A stretch of 64,000 bases of DNA, taken from positions 558,001-622,000 of the forward strand of contig JAKVOB010000001.1 of the NCBI GenBank assembly GCA_022483015.1, in the 5' to 3' direction. The DNA comes from Atopobiaceae bacterium. Lineage in GTDB: Bacteria; Actinomycetota; Coriobacteriia; Coriobacteriales; Atopobiaceae. Both the position numbers and the translations under genes were made by a program. The notes below the pieces were generated by a model. The model was not told the DNA's origin and searched no databases. It saw nothing but the letters and a program-made list of their open reading frames with translations. Below, one piece after another: positions 63,101-64,000 of this stretch; positions within the stretch are counted from its first letter, which is position 1; each line of letters starts with the position of its first letter.

Positions 63101-64000
63101 GCCTACACCACGGCCAAGACCGTCACCAACAAGGGCACCGGCGAGGACGGCGCCTTCAAGGCCGGCGAGACCGTCGACTTCGACATCACCGTCAAGAACA
63201 CCGGCAACACGACCCTCACCGACACGCTCGTCTCCGACGACCTCGCCGGCGCGACGGTCGTCGCGGGTGACGGCTACGCCGTGAACGCCGACGGCACCGC
63301 CACGGTCTCCTCGATCGCGCCGAACACCTCCGCCGCCGTCAAGGCCACCTACACGGTCACCCAGGCCGACATCGACGCGGGCACCGTCACCAACGCCGCC
63401 ACCGTCACGCCGTCCGACCCCAAGGTCGACCCCGAGAAGCCGGACGTCGTCGTCCCGGTCGCCAAGCTGACCACCACCAAGGCGGTCACCTCCACCGGCA
63501 CCGGCGAGGACGGCACCTACAAGGCCGGTGACGTCGTCACCTACGACATCACCGTCACCAACACCGGCAACACCGACCTCGCGGGCATCACCGTCTCCGA
63601 CGAGATGTCCGACGGCGGCACCGCCGCGCTCCCCGACTCGGCCGCCTTCGACCTGGCCGCCGGCCAGACCAAGACCATCACGGCCACCTACACGGTGACC
63701 CAGGCCGACGTCGACGCCGGCACGACCGTCACCAACGTGGCCACCGCCACGTCCAAGGGCGGCACGACCGACCCGTCCGACCCCGCGCCCTTCACGCCCG
63801 AGGCCCAGAACAAGGCCTACACCACGGCCAAGACCGTCACCAACAAGGGCACCGGCGAGGACGGCGCCTTCAAGGCCGGCGAGACCGTCGACTTCGACAT
63901 CACCGTCAAGAACACCGGCAACACGACCCTCACCGACACGCTCGTCTCCGACGACCTCGCCGGCGCGACGGTCGTCGCGGGTGACGGCTACGCCGTGAAC
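54188..64000 (+). CDS. Giant mosaic repeat surface protein, C-terminus outside the window
   Basis: An open frame runs to the window end (over 3270 residues). The signal-peptide-like start (GLKKALTVLVTVTMVSSSVP) and the next 100 residues resemble the protein at 44851. Then come InlB/Listeria-Bacteroides-type repeats (55260-57680; SGYTFDGWYDNEACTGS, VTLYAKW), the 477-bp array of MBG/YDG-like domains (57921-61026), a unique A/T-richer DUF11-like domain, and the 714-bp array of DUF11-like domain pairs (from 61674). Start: ATG 54188 gives a signal peptide like that of its paralogue; ATG 54098 is also in frame, and a stop at 54095 closes the frame upstream. Neither has a good ribosome site. A C-terminal LPXTG is expected but not seen. 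Confidence 0.85.
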   Translation, partial: MQVLKRTGSNSSWFGSGHEGLKKALTVLVTVTMVSSSVPTEAFSAVASATTAATSAATTTATTTAASSEDTTKSDSAATSSSSSSSSSSAEGTTDAAGSSTSADVDTQIELSLDLGNAYITYLNQNISLPTDSVTVPTSKAFDFSVTADSGYEVTAVETVLDGTTTKLVQKDDGTYEVDTSALVKGTQIKIETAAVASDEVDSSAVAITDSASTTDQASEVGTESRPAVELYGEANGTTVKVTAPEGALPEGVQLSVSPASSQAVESAITNTVEAEGKTLQDSNALNVTLFDKDGNEIEPSGDVNVTFFNSNVNGDEVSVYRVADDASSVQAIGTLQADNSIQSFQTDHFTIYVVTAEGTPRIATYNFLDASGSTLSSQMVKTGDTLYEPEAPVVSGEVFKGWSSDGGKTLFTNFGVQTIDSTDTINLTAVYDETYYVFFKDGTGDDARVVATREAVDGQTVDTTGVTFPLDLNKAITGWYTDAALTNKVDSVTIDKANVTLYPKVETGNWVTYESNGGTFISPQFIQPGSTVSEPTAPARSGYTFDGWYDNEACTGSAYSFGSEPTSAVTLYAKWTPKDDTSYTIIYWTENANDDGYTYESSSTATGQTGSTVALSDDQTSTSHINSSYNAYFTYKSCDSGVVINGDGSSVVNVYFSRNAYTVTFNLAQQGGWGNSNTMTIGGTSYSTWGTSYSFTAKYDSDISELWPTASNFQSGNQFYGWSIPNQSSTAVSKRLTMTSDLCSASGLDVTANYGTTCLDHLYYMIESLDQSSPANGNSRILYSGKYYDKSTAYSQDANSQGRNWGQKAISGTTAVGTTQTVLQSSGGGFGGSTPTERNVFLYYNRDSYTIDFHNNDELEESKTLVYGSDISNLNHTPAKPAAYGDLPYEFEGWYTTADLVQKYDWTGATMPSSNLALYAKWVLPTYTVTYYTDMSGANGAQTISDLPYGSTVSKDSLPAITVPDGYEWVGWATRSGSEGHYTYSLYSFDTQLQSDETLYPYYIRTGQVGITYMANGGSGTTTDSMGYAEGSSAEVLANGFAAPEGKVFLGWNTAADGTGTTYYPGYAIEMADTSITLYAQWGDTPQSTTLTYNANGGTGSNVTVDLANNGAATVTGCSFEAPKSMTFLGWNTASDGSGTSYKAGDVVRVDVLTPNTNTLYAQWAKLDASDYNATYDGFAHSETASVEANSALVAAGYSVVYSTDNVNWSSEAPSITDVGTKTIYAKATQTGYADITTSYKLTVTAAPLKVTTPSTSKVYDGSALTADGKLEGLVAHETATFATTGTQTEVGKSTNAYTLAWDGTAKQSNYQLTEDLGTLEVTTADITDTTRFTVSQPADVTYDGAEQKQAVTVADATTGKGLVEGTDYTLSYTEDVTNVGTVTVTVTGTGDYAGTTDRSYKITAAPLKVTTPSTSKVYDGSALTADGKLEGLVAHETATFATTGTQTEVGKSTNAYTLAWDGTAKQSNYQLTEDLGTLEVTTADITDTTRFTVSQPADVTYDGAEQKQAVTVADATTGKGLVEGTDYTLSYTEDVTNVGTVTVTVTGTGDYAGTTDRSYKITAAPLKVTTPSTSKVYDGSALTADGKLEGLVAHETATFATTGTQTEVGKSTNAYTLAWDGTAKQSNYQLTEDLGTLEVTTADITDTTRFTVSQPADVTYDGAEQKQAVTVADATTGKGLVEGTDYTLSYTEDVTNVGTVTVTVTGTGDYAGTTDRSYKITAAPLKVTTPSTSKVYDGSALTADGKLEGLVAHETATFATTGTQTEVGKSTNAYTLAWDGTAKQSNYQLTEDLGTLEVTTADITDTTRFTVSQPADVTYDGAEQKQAVTVADATTGKGLVEGTDYTLSYTEDVTNVGTVTVTVTGTGDYAGTTDRSYKITAAPLKVTTPSTSKVYDGSALTADGKLEGLVAHETATFATTGTQTEVGKSTNAYTLAWDGTAKQSNYQLTEDLGTLEVTTADITDTTRFTVSQPADVTYDGAEQKQAVTVADATTGKGLVEGTDYTLSYTEDVTNVGTVTVTVTGTGDYAGTTDRSYKITAAPLKVTTPSTSKVYDGSALTADGKLEGLVAHETATFATTGTQTEVGKSTNAYTLAWDGTAKQSNYQLTEDLGTLEVTTADITDTTRFTVSQPADVTYDGAEQKQAVTVADATTGKGLVEGTDYTLSYTEDVTNVGTVTVTVTGTGDYAGTTDRSYKITAAPLKVTTPSTSKVYDGSALTADGKLEGLVAHETATFATTGTQTEVGKSTNAYTLAWDGTAKQSNYQLTEDLGTLEVTTATLTISANSSGKMLGQDDPALTYSYTGAVDGETPGFTGNIERVAGEAAGDYAINEGTLGVVDNGAFIASNYSVVYVPAMFSITSDAGALGITKLLTNQGTGADGAFKVGETATFVITVTNNSDFDIVGAVVNDVISNATGTVMVNPGNGYTVSGTAATVADLAPKESIAITASYEVTQADVDANAGITNIATAEVPGGENPTPTDPVPVPTDKQHPSYTTAKTVTNKGTGEDGAFKAGETVDFDITVKNTGNTTLTDTLVSDDLAGATVVAGDGYAVNADGTATVSSIAPNTSAIVKATYTVTQADIDAGTVTNAATVTPSDPKVDPEKPDVVVPVAKLTTTKAVTSTGTGEDGTYKAGDVVTYDITVTNTGNTDLAGITVSDEMSDGGTAALSDSAAFDLAAGQTKTITATYTVTQADVDAGTTVTNVATATSKGGTTDPSDPAPFTPEAQNKAYTTAKTVTNKGTGEDGAFKAGETVDFDITVKNTGNTTLTDTLVSDDLAGATVVAGDGYAVNADGTATVSSIAPNTSAIVKATYTVTQADIDAGTVTNAATVTPSDPKVDPEKPDVVVPVAKLTTTKAVTSTGTGEDGTYKAGDVVTYDITVTNTGNTDLAGITVSDEMSDGGTAALSDSAAFDLAAGQTKTITATYTVTQADVDAGTTVTNVATATSKGGTTDPSDPAPFTPEAQNKAYTTAKTVTNKGTGEDGAFKAGETVDFDITVKNTGNTTLTDTLVSDDLAGATVVAGDGYAVNADGTATVSSIAPNTSAAVKATYTVTQADIDAGTVTNAATVTPSDPKVDPEKPDVVVPVAKLTTTKAVTSTGTGEDGTYKAGDVVTYDITVTNTGNTDLAGITVSDEMSDGGTAALPDSAAFDLAAGQTKTITATYTVTQADVDAGTTVTNVATATSKGGTTDPSDPAPFTPEAQNKAYTTAKTVTNKGTGEDGAFKAGETVDFDITVKNTGNTTLTDTLVSDDLAGATVVAGDGYAVN
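57921..61026 (+). repeat. Tandem array of a 477-bp unit, 6.5 copies, in frame
   Basis: Units begin at about 57924, 58401, 58878, 59355, 59832, 60309 and 60786 (last one partial). Each is 477 bases, that is 159 residues with two YDG-containing domains (SKVYDGSALTADG and DVTYDGAEQKQ). Copies are almost identical; one visible difference is GATCGC for GACCGC near 59336. The near-identity shows recent amplification or continuing gene conversion. Confidence 0.97.
61674..64000 (+). repeat. Tandem array of a 714-bp unit, at least 3.2 copies, running off the window
   Basis: Anchor positions are 61687, 62401, 63115 and 63829, exactly 714 bases (238 residues) apart. Each unit holds two DUF11-like domains (TVTNKGTGEDGAFKAGETVD and AVTSTGTGEDGTYKAGDVVT). 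Only a few substitutions are seen, for example GCCATTGTC to GCCGCCGTC near 63332 and CTCTCC to CTCCCC near 63631. Confidence 0.97.

Overview
The window is high-GC DNA with coding on both strands, AAGGAGG-type ribosome binding sites and many ATGA stop/start overlaps. Gene content points to a host-associated Actinomycetota of the Coriobacteriia, in the Olsenella/Atopobium/Collinsella neighbourhood: an argCJBD cluster, an acetylase-type DAP pathway, an NRMT-like magnesium carrier of the kind described from Eggerthella, and giant sortase-linked surface proteins with Cna-B/pilin isopeptide domains. The species is an inference; no rRNA or other species marker lies in the window.

Layout. 1-6.5 kb: tail of a YfcE-type phosphodiesterase, tRNA-Asp, a membrane-anchored protein of unknown role, and an ABC exporter (one ATPase, two FtsX-like permeases, a 49-residue membrane peptide). 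6.7-11.4 kb: arginine operon argC-argJ-argB-argD on the minus strand. 11.7-16.7 kb, plus strand: haemolysin-III/TrhA-like protein, CNNM/CorC-like CBS protein, a protein whose start resembles the cyanophycin-synthetase N-terminal domain and which ends in a Glu-Pro tail, a YtxH protein and a PRC-barrel protein. 16.7-21.7 kb, minus strand: an NRMT-like carrier and an MgtE-related protein in one operon behind a structured leader, a YgjP-like protein lacking HExxH, and LemA. 21.9-30 kb: tRNA-Ser, a DeoR regulator, tadA, an RlmI-type methyltransferase, a DEAD-box helicase broken by a +1 frameshift, and a four-gene operon (nitroreductase, stand-alone adenylation enzyme, GNAT, esterase). 29.8-37.3 kb: metA, lysA, then a lysine riboswitch with terminator leading into M20 deacetylase-dapF-dapA-dapB-dapH. 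37.4-42.3 kb: phosphodiesterase, an HTH protein/Hanks kinase/second HTH module, two lipoproteins and a ferredoxin. 42.8-64 kb: a surface-protein island.

How the genes work together. The lysine locus makes meso-DAP and lysine by the acetylated branch; every gene overlaps or abuts the next, and the riboswitch gives end-product control. The carrier and the MgtE-related protein look like one magnesium module. In the HTH-kinase region a near-identical 16-bp box, always 20 bp before a matching -10-like hexamer, stands before the second HTH gene and before the lipoproteins, which suggests a kinase-linked regulon.

The surface island holds a 667-residue membrane-anchored protein, a 2740-residue protein with about ten FctA/Spy0128-like pilin domains but no anchor, a 220-residue LPKTG-anchored Cna-B protein, and a further giant protein that runs off the window end. 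That last gene is a mosaic: A/T-richer unique segments (InlB-type repeats) are interrupted by two very GC-rich, nearly identical tandem arrays of 477 bp (6.5 copies) and 714 bp (over 3 copies). A 16-bp-arm inverted repeat lies just upstream of the first surface gene's likely promoter.
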